From Trogon surrucura (lineage: Eukaryota; Chordata; Aves; Trogoniformes; Trogonidae), in NCBI GenBank assembly GCA_020746105.1, contig CM036658.1, forward strand, positions 10,896,689-10,960,688: a DNA stretch of 64,000 nt, read 5' to 3'. Shown piece by piece: positions 24,735 through 36,936 of this stretch. Within the stretch, counting starts at the first letter, position 1, and every line of letters begins with the position of its first letter. The notes under the pieces are model-generated. The model was not told the origin of the DNA. It searched no databases and saw only the letters and a list, made by a program, of their open reading frames with translations. The translations under genes were made by a program, and so were the position numbers.

Positions 24735-25291
24735 ACCACAGAACTGCAGCGTAACATGGGTTTGGGAGGGGAGTGGGGTGAGAGGGCTTCAAGTGTCTTA
24801 GTCCAAAAGAGATGGAGTCTGAAAAAAACAACCCAAAAGCATGTGGCAAAACTACTTTTAGTGAACTAATGCTGCCGTTTCCTTTCCCTCCTTCCCTGGT
24901 GTCAAGGAGCTAGAGCTATCTTCATTTCTCTTGCAAATTGAGTAAGAACATGGCGATTGAATTGTGCTGTTGGAGGATGAAGCCCAAGGACATTGGGGAC
25001 CGGCAATGTTTCTCATGGTGTACATTACTCATGTGAGAAGGATAGCAATAACGGGGGGAGTTAGTAAGCAGAGGGCTGTGCTGTTGGCAGCAGAACAAAA
25101 GGAATTGCACTTCCAACTGACGTTGCTGACTCCGAGAGCAGGGTTGCTGACAGGAAACAAACTGTGATGACTGAGATGTTCAGAAATTCTCAGCCCCAAG
25201 CAACACTTGGACTTAAGTGTTGGCCACCAGGAGGCGAGACGGCAGCAGACACTAGAATCACACTGGGACTGACTCCAGGTCTCTTGGAAGC
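24735..25291. other. Intergenic, nothing recognised
   Basis: No recognisable exon or repeat family. Confidence 0.45.
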
Positions 25292-25990
25292 ATGGTCTTG
25301 GGTGGCCTCGAAAAGCAAGAGGGCAGGTCTTGGGTGTCCCGGATGGTTCAAGTGGCATCCCCCTCCAAAATTGTTAATGGGAACCACTACCCCCTTCCTT
25401 TGGGCACAGGGGAAGGGATCATGTCTGTGGTAGCTGAGTTAAGGGAGAAAGAGATCATTACTCCCACGTGCTGCCCCTTTAACTCTCCTGTCTGGCCTGT
25501 GCAGAAGCCAAATGGGAAGTGGTGGGAAACCCTTGATGGCTGGCATCTGAATGCAAATCCAGGTCCCTTAACAGCCAAAATGTTTAGAGATTCGTTTCTC
25601 AAGGTTCCCTTGCAGGAAACCAACTGGGATCATTTTGTGTTTACAGGTGAGGGGGGACAGTTTACTTTCAGCTGCAAAACCAACCATGTGGGACTTTTTA
25701 AGAAGTCACACGGGCTGTGGTTTAGTTGTCTACCTAAATCCAAATCAACGCAATCAGTAACGGTAACTGCCTCACTACCGGGGTGGTTCAGGAAGGGGCA
25801 AAAATAGTGAGGGAAGAAAAGCAAAGCCCTTAGGTCCTTCTCAGACCCAACCCCTGCCGTGGCCATCAGTCTCTGTACCTGTGTTTGGATCGCCAGAGAT
25901 GCACATGGTAAAGAATATAAAATCATGGGCCTGATGGATAGCACCATGCTTTTAACCTATCAGTTCAGACCAACCGGATGTCCTCTTTGT
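25292..25990 (+). pseudogene. Decayed retroviral pol (reverse transcriptase) fragment
   Basis: A frame open from 25292 to 25807 contains the N-terminal part of a retroviral reverse transcriptase. HYPLPLGTGEG and ELREKEIITPT are followed by NSPVWPVQKPNGKW (about 25480-25525) and LNANPGPLTA, the region where primer-template-binding fingers residues lie. KVPLQETNWDHFVFTGE (about 25600-25650) corresponds to the part after the first catalytic aspartate. The intervening segment and the downstream catalytic box are missing, so this is an internally deleted relic of an endogenous retrovirus. No LTRs were found beside it. It keeps an unusually long open frame for such a relic. Confidence 0.75.
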
Positions 25991-26116
25991 GTCTTTCAAG
26001 AGCTGAAGGGCAGGCATTTCTGACATTGTATCAGAAGGACAGGACAAAGCTGTTGATGTTGTGAATCCTGCTTATCTGCCCATGCCTGTTGCCTGACGAT
26101 GTTTTATTGTTCCTGT

Positions 26117-26300
26117 ACTCAGACGGTTGAGCGTGGTGCTGATAACACCAAGGTCCAGGGTTCGATTCCCGTTCGGTCCTCATATGTTGCCTGATCTAGT
26201 CGAGAGGTGGCGTCTCTGCCCATGACAGGGAGGTTGGATTAAATGATCTCTGAGGTCCCTTCCAGCCTAGGCCATTCTATGATTCTATGACTCTATGATC
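26117..26300 (+). mobile_element. tRNA-derived SINE with CR1-like tail, 5'-truncated
   Basis: Second copy of the SINE at 9466. The head starts inside box A (CTCAGACGGTTGAGCG) and has an anticodon-like loop CTGATAA (GAT, isoleucine). Box B GGTTCGATTCC is at 26159-26169. The body GTCGAGAGGTGGCGTC and the ending ATTCTATGATTCTATGA match the first copy. The isoleucine-type loop supports a tRNA-Ile origin. Confidence 0.88.
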
Positions 26301-27267
26301 ATAAAGTTCAGAGATGTGTGGGAAATACGTCCCCCTAGTGACTATTTGTATTATCTGTGTGATTTCCTTGGTTGTTTTGTATGCTGTAACAGGACATTGA
26401 TCCAAAATGACTAGGGGTCTATGTTACTCTAAACGGTTTCCATGGTTGTATGTAGCATAATTAATAGTCTTAAGTTTGAAGGGTCAATAGCCAAGGAGCT
26501 TATGTCCCAATTCCCAAGTCTTCAGGAGAATGAGCTGGCTTTTCTATCGTTAATCTTAAACTCTCCAAACTATGGGAAGGTAAATCACAATCATTAAGAA
26601 ATGTATCACCGGTTGCACTTGGGGCAGAGTATAAGCTCCCTTCGACTATCAAAACTTGCATGGGGCCTGGAGCACACCCGTGTCGGCAGCTCCATTTCAA
26701 GTGGCATCTCCTTTTGCTGAAGACTTTCCTACCTACTTCCTGAACAGCTTGTTTTGTCTCAAAACCGGTTTTTGCAAGTGTCCAATGCGCTTTACTGTCC
26801 TTAAACATAGACTTTGCTGTGGGATACTGTACCACGTGTTTGCTGAGAAAAAAATGAAACAATTTGACATGGTATGCTTTTGGAGAGTTAAATCCACAGG
26901 TCCTGCAAGTCTCTCAGATGAACTTGCAAAGCTGACTGGCACGGGACACGTTACTACTAAAGGAACAAGGAAGATGCAGCATGCTCGACCTAATGGAGGG
27001 AAAATGCTGTGTCACCTCCCATAGTGCTGTCACCTCTGTTGAGGAAGCCCACACCAAGATGAAGGAAGATGTGGGCAAGAGGAGAGAGAGAGTTACTACG
27101 GGTTTGATGGCCTATCCCCCCACCCCTTGGATTACCTCCCTGCTTTGCTTCTAAGGACTGTCTGGGTGGGGACAGTGGTAGGCACAAATAGGAATGATGA
27201 TGTTCACAGGATTTGTGGGGTTTTAATGACTGGAGTTGCCTCAGTTTGCTGTGTGATTACTCAATTG
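26301..27267. other. Intergenic, nothing recognised
   Basis: Contains a 122-codon frame at 26656-27024 without recognisable domains. No repeat hallmark seen. Confidence 0.45.
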
Positions 27268-28890
27268 ATTTCATAGAATCATAGAATCATAGAATCATAG
27301 AATCATAAAGGTTGGAAAGGATCTTAAGATCATCAAGTCCAACCTACAGCCCTACACCACCCTAACACTAAACCATCTCCTGAAGTGCCACAGCCAGACG
27401 TTATTTAAACATGTCCGGGGACAGTGACTCCACCACCTCCCTCAGCAACCCATTCCAATGCTTCACCACCCTTTCAGTGAAGAGGTTTTTCCTAATGTGC
27501 AATCTACACTTCCCCTGAACCAACTTGAACTCCTTCCCTCTTGTCCTATTGCTATTCACTAGGGAGAAGAGGCCAACACCCATTCCACTTCAGCTGCCTT
27601 TCAGGTAGTTGTGGAGAGCAATAAGATCTCCCCTCAGCCTTCTCTTCTTCAGGCTGAACAGCCCCAGCTCCCTAAACCTCTCTTCATAAGACTTACCCTC
27701 TATTCCCCTAATCATTCTGGTTACCCTTCTCTATACCTTCTGCAGCACCTCGATATCCATCCTGTACTGTGGAGCCCAGAATTCCTCACAGCACTCGAGG
27801 TGCTGCCTCACCAGTGCCAAGTATAGGGGCACAATCAATTCCTTGGTCCTACTGGCCACACTATTCTTAATACAAACCAGGATACCATTGGCCTTCTTGG
27901 TCACCTGGGCACGCTGTTGGCTCATGTTCAGCTGGCTGTCTACCAACACCCCCCAGGTCCCTCTCTGCTGAACAGTTCTCCAGCCACTCTTTCCCAAGCC
28001 TGTAGCGCTGCTGGGGGTTGTTGTAGCCAAGGTGTAGGTCCCAGCATTTGACCTTATTTAATCTCACATGATTGGTCTTGACCCAGTTGTCCAGCCTGTC
28101 CAGACCTCTCTGAAGAGCCTCTCTATCTTCCAGCAGATCGACACTTCCTCCCAGTTTTTTGTCATCTGCAAACTTACTACGGGTGCACTCCATTCTCCCA
28201 TCCAGGTCATTGATACAGATGTTAAACAGGAGTGGTCCTAGCACTGAGCCCTGGGGGACACCACTCGTGACCGGCCGCCAGCTGGATTTAACTCCATTAA
28301 CCACAACTCTTTGGATCCGGCCATCCAACCAATTCCTAATCCAGGCAAGTATATGCCTATCCAGGCCATGGGCAGCCAGATTTTCTAGGAGAATGCTGTA
28401 GGAAACTGTGTCAGATGCCTTGCTAAAGTCAAGGCAGACAACATCCACAGCCTTTCCCTCATCCAGTAAGCAAGTCACCCTGTCATAAAAGGAAATTAGA
28501 TTAGTCAAACAAAACCTGCCCTTCATGAAGCCGAGCTGGCTGGGCCTGATCACCTGGTTGTCCTACATGTGCCTCATAATACAGCTCAGGGTGATCTGCT
28601 CCATCAACTTTCCCAGGACTGAGCTGACAGGTCTGTAATTCCCTGGATCATCCTTCCATCCCATCTTATATATGGGGGTAATATCAGCTGACTTCCAATC
28701 TGATGAGACCTCTCCAGCAAACCAGGACTGCTGATAAATGATGGAGAGTGGCTTGGTGATCACTGCTGCCAGCTCCTTCAGCACTCTTGGGTGCATCCCA
28801 CCTGGCCCCATAGACTTGTCTATATCTAAATGTTGCAGCAGGTCAGTGACCATTTCCTGCTGAAATCGGGGAGGGGGGGGTCTTCCTACT
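27268..28890 (-). mobile_element. CR1 LINE, RT and 3' part (left piece of a split element)
   Basis: Minus-strand CR1 with reversed ATTCTATGA tail at the left edge. The RT lies in frames 27867-28553 ([39 protein letters not shown]) and 28563-28853 (DIDKSMGPGGMHPRVLKEL, DDPGNYRPVSS). The C-terminal part (27731-28030, then 27401-27583 with [11 protein letters not shown]) is frameshifted. The right edge stops just before the RT N-terminus, where a plus-strand CR1 was inserted. The rest of the same element continues at 31938-33250. Confidence 0.93.
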
Positions 28891-31800
28891 CCCAGACCTA
28901 CTCTTCTATCTTAGGGACCTGGATTCCCTCTATATAAGTTTATAGTTATAGGGCTTTAAACTAGGTTGGAAGGGGAAAGGGGATAAAACCTGGCTCACTA
29001 CAGATGAGCCGGGGGGAAGTATCCCAGGGTTAGGTGTCAAAAGCACAAGCAACAGTAACAGGTGCTTCTCCATTAAATCTCTTAAGTCTCTGTGTACTAA
29101 TGCAAGAATCATGGGGAATAAGCAGGGGGAATTAGAAATCTGTGTGCAGTTGGAGAGCTACGATCTCATTGCGATTACAGAGACGTGGCGGGACAACTCA
29201 CATAACTGGAATGTGGGCTTTGATGGGTATGTCCTTTTCAGAAAAGACAGACCAACAAGGCGAGGAGGTGGAGTTGCTCTTTACATGAGCCAGCAACTGA
29301 AATGTATCGAGATCTATCCAGGGGCAGATGAGGAGCAAGTAGAGAGTTTGTGAGTAAGAATTAAGGGTCAGACTAGCTTAGGTGATACTGTGGTGGGTGT
29401 CTATTACAGACCACCTGATCAGGAGGAGGAAGTTGATGAGACCTTTTACAGGTAGCTGACAGCAGCCTCTCAGTCCCAGGCCCTGGTTCTCATGGGGGAT
29501 TTCAACTACCCAGACATTTGTTGGAAGTCCCACACAGCCAGCCATCCTTGGTCCAGGAGGTTCCTCCAGTGCATCGATGATAATTTCTTGATGCAAATGG
29601 TGAAAGAGCCGACCAGGAGAGGAGTGCTGCTGGGCCTTGTGCTGACCAACAAGGAAGGTCTGGTTGAAGCAGTGAAGGTTGAGGGCAATCTTGGCTGCAG
29701 TGACCATGAGATGGTAGAGTTCAGGATCCTGTGTGGTAGAAACAGAATACCAAGCAGGATCACAACTCTGGACTTCAACAGGGCCAATTTTGGCCTTTTC
29801 AAGCAATTGCTAGGGGATACCTCATGGGACAGGGAACTGGATGGTAAAGAGGCCCAAGAGAGTTGGCCAGTATTCAAGGACCACTTCTTCCAGGCTCAGG
29901 ACCAGTGCATCCCATCAGGTAGGAAATCAAGAAAGAGATCCAGGGGACCTGCTTGGTTAACCAGGGATCTGCTGCGCAGAATGGGGTGGAAGGGGAGGGT
30001 ATCTAAATTGTGGAAGGAAGGGCTGGCCACTTGGGTGGAGTATAGGACGGCTCTCTGAGAATGTAGGGAGGCAATTAGAAAAGCTAAAGCCTCCTTGGAA
30101 TTAAAACTCGTGAGGGAGGTCAAAGACAACAGAAAGGGCTTCTTAAAATACATTGCCGACAAAACTAACACTAGAGGCAACATAGGTCCTCTTGTGAATG
30201 AGGTGGGTGCCCTGGAGACAGAGGACAGAAAGAAGGCAGAGTTGCTGAACGGCTTCTTTGCCTCTGTCTACACTGTTGGAGACTGTCCTCAGGAGCCTCA
30301 GTCCCCTGAGGCCCCAGAGGAAGTCAGGGTAAAGGAGGAGTTTGCCCTGGTTGAGGAGGACTGAGTTAGGGATCAGTTTGAATGCTTGAATATCCGTAAA
30401 TCCATGGGGCCTGATGGGATGAACCCGGGCGTGCTGAGGGAGCTGGCGGGAGTCATTGTTAGGCCACTCTCCATCATCTTTGGTAAGTCGTGGGGAACAG
30501 GTGAGGTGCCTGAGGACTGGAGGAAAGCGAATGTCACTCCAGTCTATAAGAAGGCCAGGAAGGATGACCCGGGGAATTACAGACCGGTCAGCCTCACCTC
30601 CATCCCTGGAAAGGTGATGGAACATCTTATCCTTGACGCTGTCTCTAGGCTATCAAGGATAAGAAAGTTATTAGGAGCAGTCAGCATGGCTTTGCCAAGG
30701 GGAAGTCATATTTGACCAAACTGATAGCCTTTTATGAAGACATAACCAGGTGGATGGATGGTGGCCATGCGGTGGATGTGGTCTATCTGGATATTAGCAA
30801 GGCCTTTGACACCGTCTCCCACAGCATCCTCATAGGTAAACTGAGGAAGTGTGGTCTGGATGATCAAGTAGTGAGGTGGGTCGCTAACTAGTTGAAGAGG
30901 TCAGAGAGTTGTAGTCAATGGGGCAGAGTATAGTTGGTTACCTGTGTCTAGTGGGGTCCCTCATGGGTCAGTGCTGGGGCCAGTGCTTTTCAATATATTC
31001 ATCAATGACCTGGACAAGGGATTAGAGAGCACTGTCAGCCAGTTTGGTGATGATACAAAACTGGGAGGAATGGTTGACACACCAGCAGGCTGTGCTGCCA
31101 TTCAGAGAGACCTGGACAGGCTGGAGGGTTGGGTGGGGAGAAATGTGATGAAGTTCAACAAGGGCAAGTGTAGAGTTTTGCACTTGGGAAAGAATAACCC
31201 CATGTGCCAGTACAGGTTGGGGACTGCCCTGCTGGAGAGCAGCGCAGGGGAAAGGGACCTGGGGGTTGTAGTGGACAGCAGGATGCCCATGAGCCAGCAA
31301 TGTGCCCTCGTGGCCAAGACGGCCAATGGCATCCTGAGGTGTACTAGAAGGGGAGTAGCCAGTAGGTCAAGAGAGGTCCTCCTGCCCCTCTACTCTGCCC
31401 TGGTGAGGCCACATCTGGAATATTGTGTCCAGTTCTGGGCCCCTCAGCTCAAGAGAGACAGGGAACTGCTGGAGAGAGTCCAGCGCAGAGCCACAAATAT
31501 GATGAAGGAAGTGGAATATCCCCCTTATGAGGGAGGAAAGGCTGAAGGAGCTGGGTCTCTTTAGCTTGGAGAAGAGGATGCTGAGGGGTGACCTCATTCA
31601 AGTTTACAAATATGTCAAGGGGGAATGTCAGGAGAACGGAGCCAGGCTCTGTTCAGTGATGTCCATTGACAGGACAAGGGGCATTGAGCACTATCTAGAA
31701 CATAGGAGATTCCATAAAAACATTAGAAAAACTTTTTCATAGTGAGGGTGACAGGGCTCTGGCACAGACTGCCCAGGGATGTTGTGAAGCCTCGTTCTTT

Positions 31801-31937
31801 GGAGACATTCAAAACCTGCCTGGGCACGTTCCTGTGCGACCTACTCTAGGTCATCCTGCTCTGGCAGGGGGGTTGGACTAGATGATCTTTCGAGGTCCCT
31901 GCCAACCGCTAACATTCTGTGATTCTGTGATTCTGTG
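28891..31937 (+). mobile_element. CR1 LINE, nearly complete ORF2, nested in another CR1
   Basis: Plus-strand CR1 with about 3 kb of ORF2 and 3' UTR. Endonuclease: CTNARIMGNKQGELE near 29096, DLIAITETWRDNSHNW, MGDFNYPDICW at 29492, [28 protein letters not shown] (30386), [50 protein letters not shown] (30944), catalytic FGDD instead of FADD. The C-terminus is at 31527-31742, and the tail ATTCTGTG repeats to 31937. Several stops and frameshifts (for example TGA at about 29352 and 30362, TAG at about 30888) make it inactive. The left junction is approximate, set by where the minus-strand CR1 stops. Confidence 0.93.
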
Positions 31938-33250
31938 TACTGCCCCTGTTAACAAAGATTGAGGTAAAGAAGTCATTAAGCACTTCAGCCTTTCCCTCAT
32001 CTGATGTCACCAGTCATCCGCCCGCATCTCCTTGACCTTTCTTTTGTTATTAATATATTTATAGAAACTTTTCTTACTATCCTTAACCACAGAGGCCAGG
32101 TGAACTTCAGCTGGGCTATGGAGTTTCTAATTTTTTTCTACATAGCCTCACAACATTTTTGTAGTCATCATGAGTTGCCTGCCCTTTTTTCGAAGGGTCA
32201 TAAATCCTCTTTTTCTCCCTGAGTACCAGCCAAATTTCCCTGTTAAGCCAAGCAGGTCATCTATACCTCCAGCTGGATTTACGGTTAATAGGGATGACCT
32301 CGTCCTGCGCCTTCAAGGCCTCTTTCTTCAAGAGCATCCAGCCTTCCTGGACTCCCAAACCCCTCAGTACTGATTCTCAAGGATCTCTGGCCATAAAACA
32401 GCTAAACAAGTTAAAATCAGCCCTACTAAAGTCGAAAACAGCAGCTTTGCTTCACGCCTTCCTGGCATCTCTAAGTATAGAAAACTGTATCAGTTCATGG
32501 TCGCTGTGCCCAAAACACCCTCTAACCATAACATTGCCTACCAGACCCTCCCCGTTTGTAAAGAGCAGGTCCAGCAGGGCTCCTGCCCTGGTTGATTCGC
32601 TCAGCAGCTGTGTCAGGAAGTTATCCTCGACACATTCCAGGAAGCCTCAGGACTGTTCCCTCTCTGCTGTGTTGTAGTTCCAGCAGGCATCAGGGAAGTT
32701 GAAGTCCCCCACAAGACCAAGTGCCAGAGACCGAGAGATTTCACCCAGCTGTTTATAGAAAATCTCATCCACCTCACAATCCTGGTTGAGAGGCCTCTAA
32801 TAGAGTCCAACAGCCACATCAGCCTTGTTGGCTTTGCCCTTAATCCTAATCCAAACAGACTCAACCCTGTCATCATTACACTCCAGTTCGGCATATTCAT
32901 AGCTATTTTTTATACACAGGGCCATTCTCCCCACCTCTCCCTCCTTGCCTATCCTTCCTGAAGGATGTAGTCATCAGTTGTGGTACTCCAGTGGTGTGAG
33001 GCATCACACCACATTTCTGTGATAGCCACTATGTCAAAGTTTTCCTGTTGCATAATGGCTACAAGCTCCTCTTGTTTGTTGCCCAGGCTGCGTGCATTGG
33101 TATAGACGCACTTTGGGTGAGCTAACGATCCCAACACCTTTTTGTGGGAGGGGGTACTAATTCCTACCTGAATCTTCTCAGACGTTTGCAGGGTTTCTAA
33201 AGCATCACTGCCTCTTACCCCTTGGTTTTCTGTTGCATCTCCATTCCTCC
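31938..33250 (-). mobile_element. CR1 LINE, endonuclease part (right piece of the split element)
   Basis: Continuation of the minus-strand CR1 at 27268. Read on the minus strand it ends AEVLNDFFTSIFVNRG at 31950, the stretch just before the RT that begins in the left piece. Endonuclease residues lie at 32613-32900 (SFGLGLRAKPTR, shifted frame) and the start at 32949-33137 (YTNARSLGNKQEELVA, NFDIVAITEMWCDAS). Frameshifts and stops are many, so it is older than the inserted element. The right edge (element 5' end) is approximate. Confidence 0.9.
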
Positions 33251-34129
33251 GTTTCTGTCTCCTTCTTTGTAAAAATTAACACAGTAAAACAATACCTCGG
33301 AGAAGAAGATATCAGACTGACTCTCTGAGCCATGAGGTGGTATGAGAGACTGTTATGATGTCTCAAGCAGCCTGGGCCTTTTTGGAGCCAGATTTGAGCA
33401 GGGTATCCTGCCTGGTGCTTACCCCTATTTGTGTGGAGCTGACTCTGTGCCTTTCTGGGCCAACTGCCCCATCAATGTCCTGGTGACGATTTGGGGGCAT
33501 GTAGGACTGGAAACTAGGGCTACAAAACAGAGGCCTCCACAGACCTTGTCAATTTTCCTCAAGGGATGAACAGTCCAGTGGGGCCAGGACCTGACTGTAC
33601 AAAAGGAGACAGCCTCAGGAGTCAGGTGCACGCTCGCCCAGCACCAGAGGATTACTGTCATTTTTGCTGCGAGATCCAAGGGTGGTGATTTGTCTTTCTC
33701 TCCCTCTGTCTTTCCTTTTCTTTCCTTCTTTCTTTTCCTAACGCACAAAAAGCTTATCCATGGCCAGGTCTGTTTACATCAGTGTTTCTCTGATGTGAGG
33801 CATGTTGATATGAACACTTGAGTGGACCTCTAAGGTCCACTGTTGTCAGCTCTATGACTGCTTGTTGCGGAGAAGTAAAAGTGATGTTGGGATCTCCGGT
33901 GTCAATTCACCCTAATCCTTTGCTGGGAATTGGAAAATCTGAGTCTTCGTCCTGATGGCTTGGGATGACGCATTGGGAGAGCTCCATTGCTCCCTTTGCA
34001 CGGGAGAAATTTTCACTCTGCAGTTAACTGGAATGGTCCCACCTCTCAAGTGGGTTCACTGTTCCAGGAATTGTCAGGGGAGGAATAGCAAGTTTTTTAA
34101 GCTTGGAAGTCCTGTCCCATGCTTTTCTG
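33251..34129. other. Between CR1 elements, nothing recognised
   Basis: A pyrimidine-rich run at about 33690-33745 is low complexity. No exon or repeat family identified. Confidence 0.45.
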
Positions 34130-34968
34130 CAGGGCTCCTGCAAGGCCGACTGTCCACCAGCACCCCTGGATCCCTCTCTGCCTGGCAGCTCTCCAGCCAC
34201 TCCTCCCCAAGCCTGTAGTGCTGCTGGGGGTTGTTGTGGCCAAGGTGCAGGACCCGGCACTTGGCCTTGCTGAACCTCGTACAGTTGGCCTCAGTCCATT
34301 GATTCAGACTGACCAGAACCCTCTGTAGAGCCTTCCTACACTCCAGTAGATAACAATCTCACTCAGTTCGGTGTCATCTGCAAACTTTCTGAGAGTAGAC
34401 GTGATCCTGTCATCCAGGTCTTTAATGAAGATAATTAAATAAGACTAGACCCAAAAGTGAGCCCTGGGGGACACTACTTGTGACCAGCCACCAACTAGAT
34501 TTAACTCCGTTCATCACCACTCTCTTGTCTCAGCCATCCAGACAGTTTTTCATCCAGTGAGGGGTACACCTGTCTAAGTCATGAGCTGTCAGCTTCTCTA
34601 ACAGAATGCTGTGGGAGATGGTGCCAAATGCTTGATTAAAGTCCAGAGAGACAACATCCACAGGCTTTCCCTCATCCACTAGGCAGGTTACCTGGTCATA
34701 GAAGGAGACCAAGTTGGTCAACCAGGACTTACTTTTCATGAACCCATGCTGTCTGAGCCTGATCCCCTGGTTATCCTGCATGTGCCATGTGAGACCGCTC
34801 GAAATGAGCTGCTCCGTAACCTTCACTGGTACTGAGGTCAGGATGACAGGCCTGTAGTTCCCAGGGTCCTCCCTCCAGCCCTTCTTGTAGACAGGTGTCA
34901 CACTGGCAAGCCTCCAGCCATCTGGGACCTCCCCTCTTAACAGGGTTGCTGATACATCATGGAGACCT
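34130..34968 (-). mobile_element. CR1 LINE, internal RT fragment
   Basis: Minus-strand CR1 lacking both ends. The frame at 34530-34901 holds VYKKGWREDPGNYRPV, KSWLTNLVSFYD and VDVVSLDFNQAFGTISHS of the RT. Further left, shifted frames cover the region downstream of the catalytic box to about 34130. There is no tail and no endonuclease. It is a separate, divergent copy from the split element next to it. Confidence 0.9.
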
Positions 34969-35679
34969 GAAGTTCAGAGTACAGAGAGGTACAACCAAGC
35001 AGCAAATATACAACCCTGAACATCTAATATCATTATCATTTCAAAAAGCTTTGATATATTTCTTGTGGTGTCTAACACTTAATGTAATAGAATTTCATGG
35101 TACGCTATTATGAAATCATCTACTAGTCTGTGTTTAACAGGAACAAGACTTGACCTTCAAAAAAAAGAGGAAGGATTCAGATCAGTTCAATCCACTGAAA
35201 GGCACCCTGGAATTTTGTTGATATTGTTGTTGTTGTTCCAACATATGAACCTGAGTTGCTTTGTTTGTAGGATTCAAGCTTTTCTGTTTAAGAGCAATAA
35301 CCTTGCTTTTTTTCCAGTACTCTGTTTCTAAGGGTAAAGTGGAGGCACAGCATTTTCTCAAAGAACGCACTAGTGCAGTGCTGGGAGATGCAGCAGTTCG
35401 TGTCAGTGAAGATGTGGGCTTGCTTGGAGCTCAAGGTACTTACACTATTTTTCAGGAAGATTTTTAAGATTCTTGTATCAAATGTGAAGTGCTGCTAAAG
35501 AAAGAAATGCAGCACTTGTACCTGAAGAGTACTGAAGCTGCTGCTAGACAGAAGAATGCTATCCTCTCATTTTGCAGCTTAATCTGTGAGTCTGCCATGT
35601 TCTTTACATGTGCAGATTTATGTGTAAATGCAAGGGGTTTGGTTTAGAAATTGAAGTCTGCAAATCTCATGCATGCAGC
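34969..35679. other. Intergenic, nothing recognised
   Basis: No repeat hallmark or exon seen. A short GTT-rich run lies at about 35217-35236. Confidence 0.4.
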
Positions 35680-36012
35680 TGTGGTAGTTTGGCCCTGACT
35701 GGAGGCCATGTGCCCACCAAGGCTGCTCTATCACTCCCCCTTTTCAGATGGACAGGGGAGAGGGAAAATGCACCAAGAGGCCTGTAAGTCAAGGTAAGAG
35801 CGGTTCAATACAGTAAAAGTTGTGTGCAAGGAAGTAAAGCCAAACAAAAAGATTATTCTGTACTTCCCATCAGCAGGCAGTGTCCAGCTCCTTCCCAGGA
35901 AGCAGGACTCCGGTATATGCAGTGGTTGCTTGGGAGAACAAATGCAATCCGCAAAACCCTGCCCTCACAGCCTTCCTTGTATTACAGTGACTGACTGGAA
36001 GGAAAAATAAAT
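35680..36012 (-). mobile_element. Avian ERVL-type LTR fragment
   Basis: Starts TGTGGTAGTTTGGCCCTG, closely related to the first bases of the solo LTR at 39877 (TGTAGTGGTTTGACCCTG). It continues with the shared stretch CTATCACTCCCCCTTTTCAG. The rest differs, so it is another subfamily or internally deleted. By analogy with the better copy the sense strand is minus. No target duplication found. Confidence 0.7.
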
Positions 36013-36245
36013 AGAAAGTCTCACACCTGTGCAATTCACCCAGTTTTGAAGCCTTCCAGTGAGTTCAGTGTGACTGCACACTTGGTCATGCTTTCACACA
36101 GGTGCCTTTGGGTTGGCACGACTGGAATGGGTCGGACATTGCCAAACGTCTTTCTGTGAACACTTGACAAAATCTCACTGTGCCTGTGCTCACATGCAGA
36201 CCAGTGCTGGCAGAAACATTTTTGCTAGTGATGTACATTGGGAAC
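36013..36245. other. Spacer between LTR elements
   Basis: Nothing recognised. Confidence 0.4.
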
Positions 36246-36915
36246 TGTTGAAAAGGATGAAACGATGACAGGATAAAGCAAAAAATGCCAGGTTTGCAAG
36301 CTGCATTACTGCATGATGGGCCTGGTTTTGTTTAGAAAGAGCTCAATGTAGAGGCTAAGTTTAAACAACAGTGCACTGAAATTTTTGTATTGAAGCAAGG
36401 GCCTGATGGAAATTTATCAGCCAAAAGCCTTCTAACAAGCAGCAGCAATGAACTATGTAACAATGGCTTTGTGAGATGAGTATGCATGCACATTGCAATG
36501 CTCTGAGCAGGGCTTATCTCCGAGAACGGAATGCAAGGCTACTGTGAGATAAACAGGCACAGGGTGCCTCCAGACTGCAGACCTTGTTTGTCAGCAAGAA
36601 CAGCAAGTACAGGCTATAGCTCACCAAAAGAACATGGTGATGAAGAGGACGATGAAGTAAATGACCACCAGGTATCTCTGAAGACCACCAAGAGTCTATA
36701 ACACGTGTGTGCGAGAGGCTGTGACGTACGTGAATCATTTCTTGGAAATATCATGAATATGTATGTATGACCTCCATATAAGCAATTCATCTGACTCTCT
36801 ATGGTATGCACATTGAGTGGAAGCAATCCCTGATGCATCCAGCACCACAGTAAAGAATACCTCCTTAGTAGTCACCAAGACTAATGAGTTCTGATTTTGG
36901 CTTTTCACCACATCA
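36246..36915 (+). mobile_element. 5' LTR of a gammaretrovirus-like element
   Basis: Plus-strand LTR inferred from its right-hand structure: TATAAG at 36777-36782, AGTAAA polyadenylation-type signal at 36849-36854, CA at 36914-36915, three T, then a TGG primer-binding site. The left end (TGTTGAAAAGG at 36246) is my best TG candidate but is not proved, because no second LTR is present for comparison. Confidence 0.65.
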
Positions 36916-36918
36916 TTT

Positions 36919-36936
36919 TGGTGACCTCGAAGGGAC
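36919..36936 (+). other. Retroviral primer-binding site
   Basis: TGGTGACCTCGAAGGGAC begins three bases after the LTR CA. The start TGGTGACC is shared with tRNA-Trp-type sites, but the rest differs, so the tRNA is uncertain. Confidence 0.6.

Noticed and set aside
26656-27024. 122-codon frame between a SINE and a CR1
   Set aside because: No domain, no conserved motif and no splice or promoter context; kept only as unassigned sequence.
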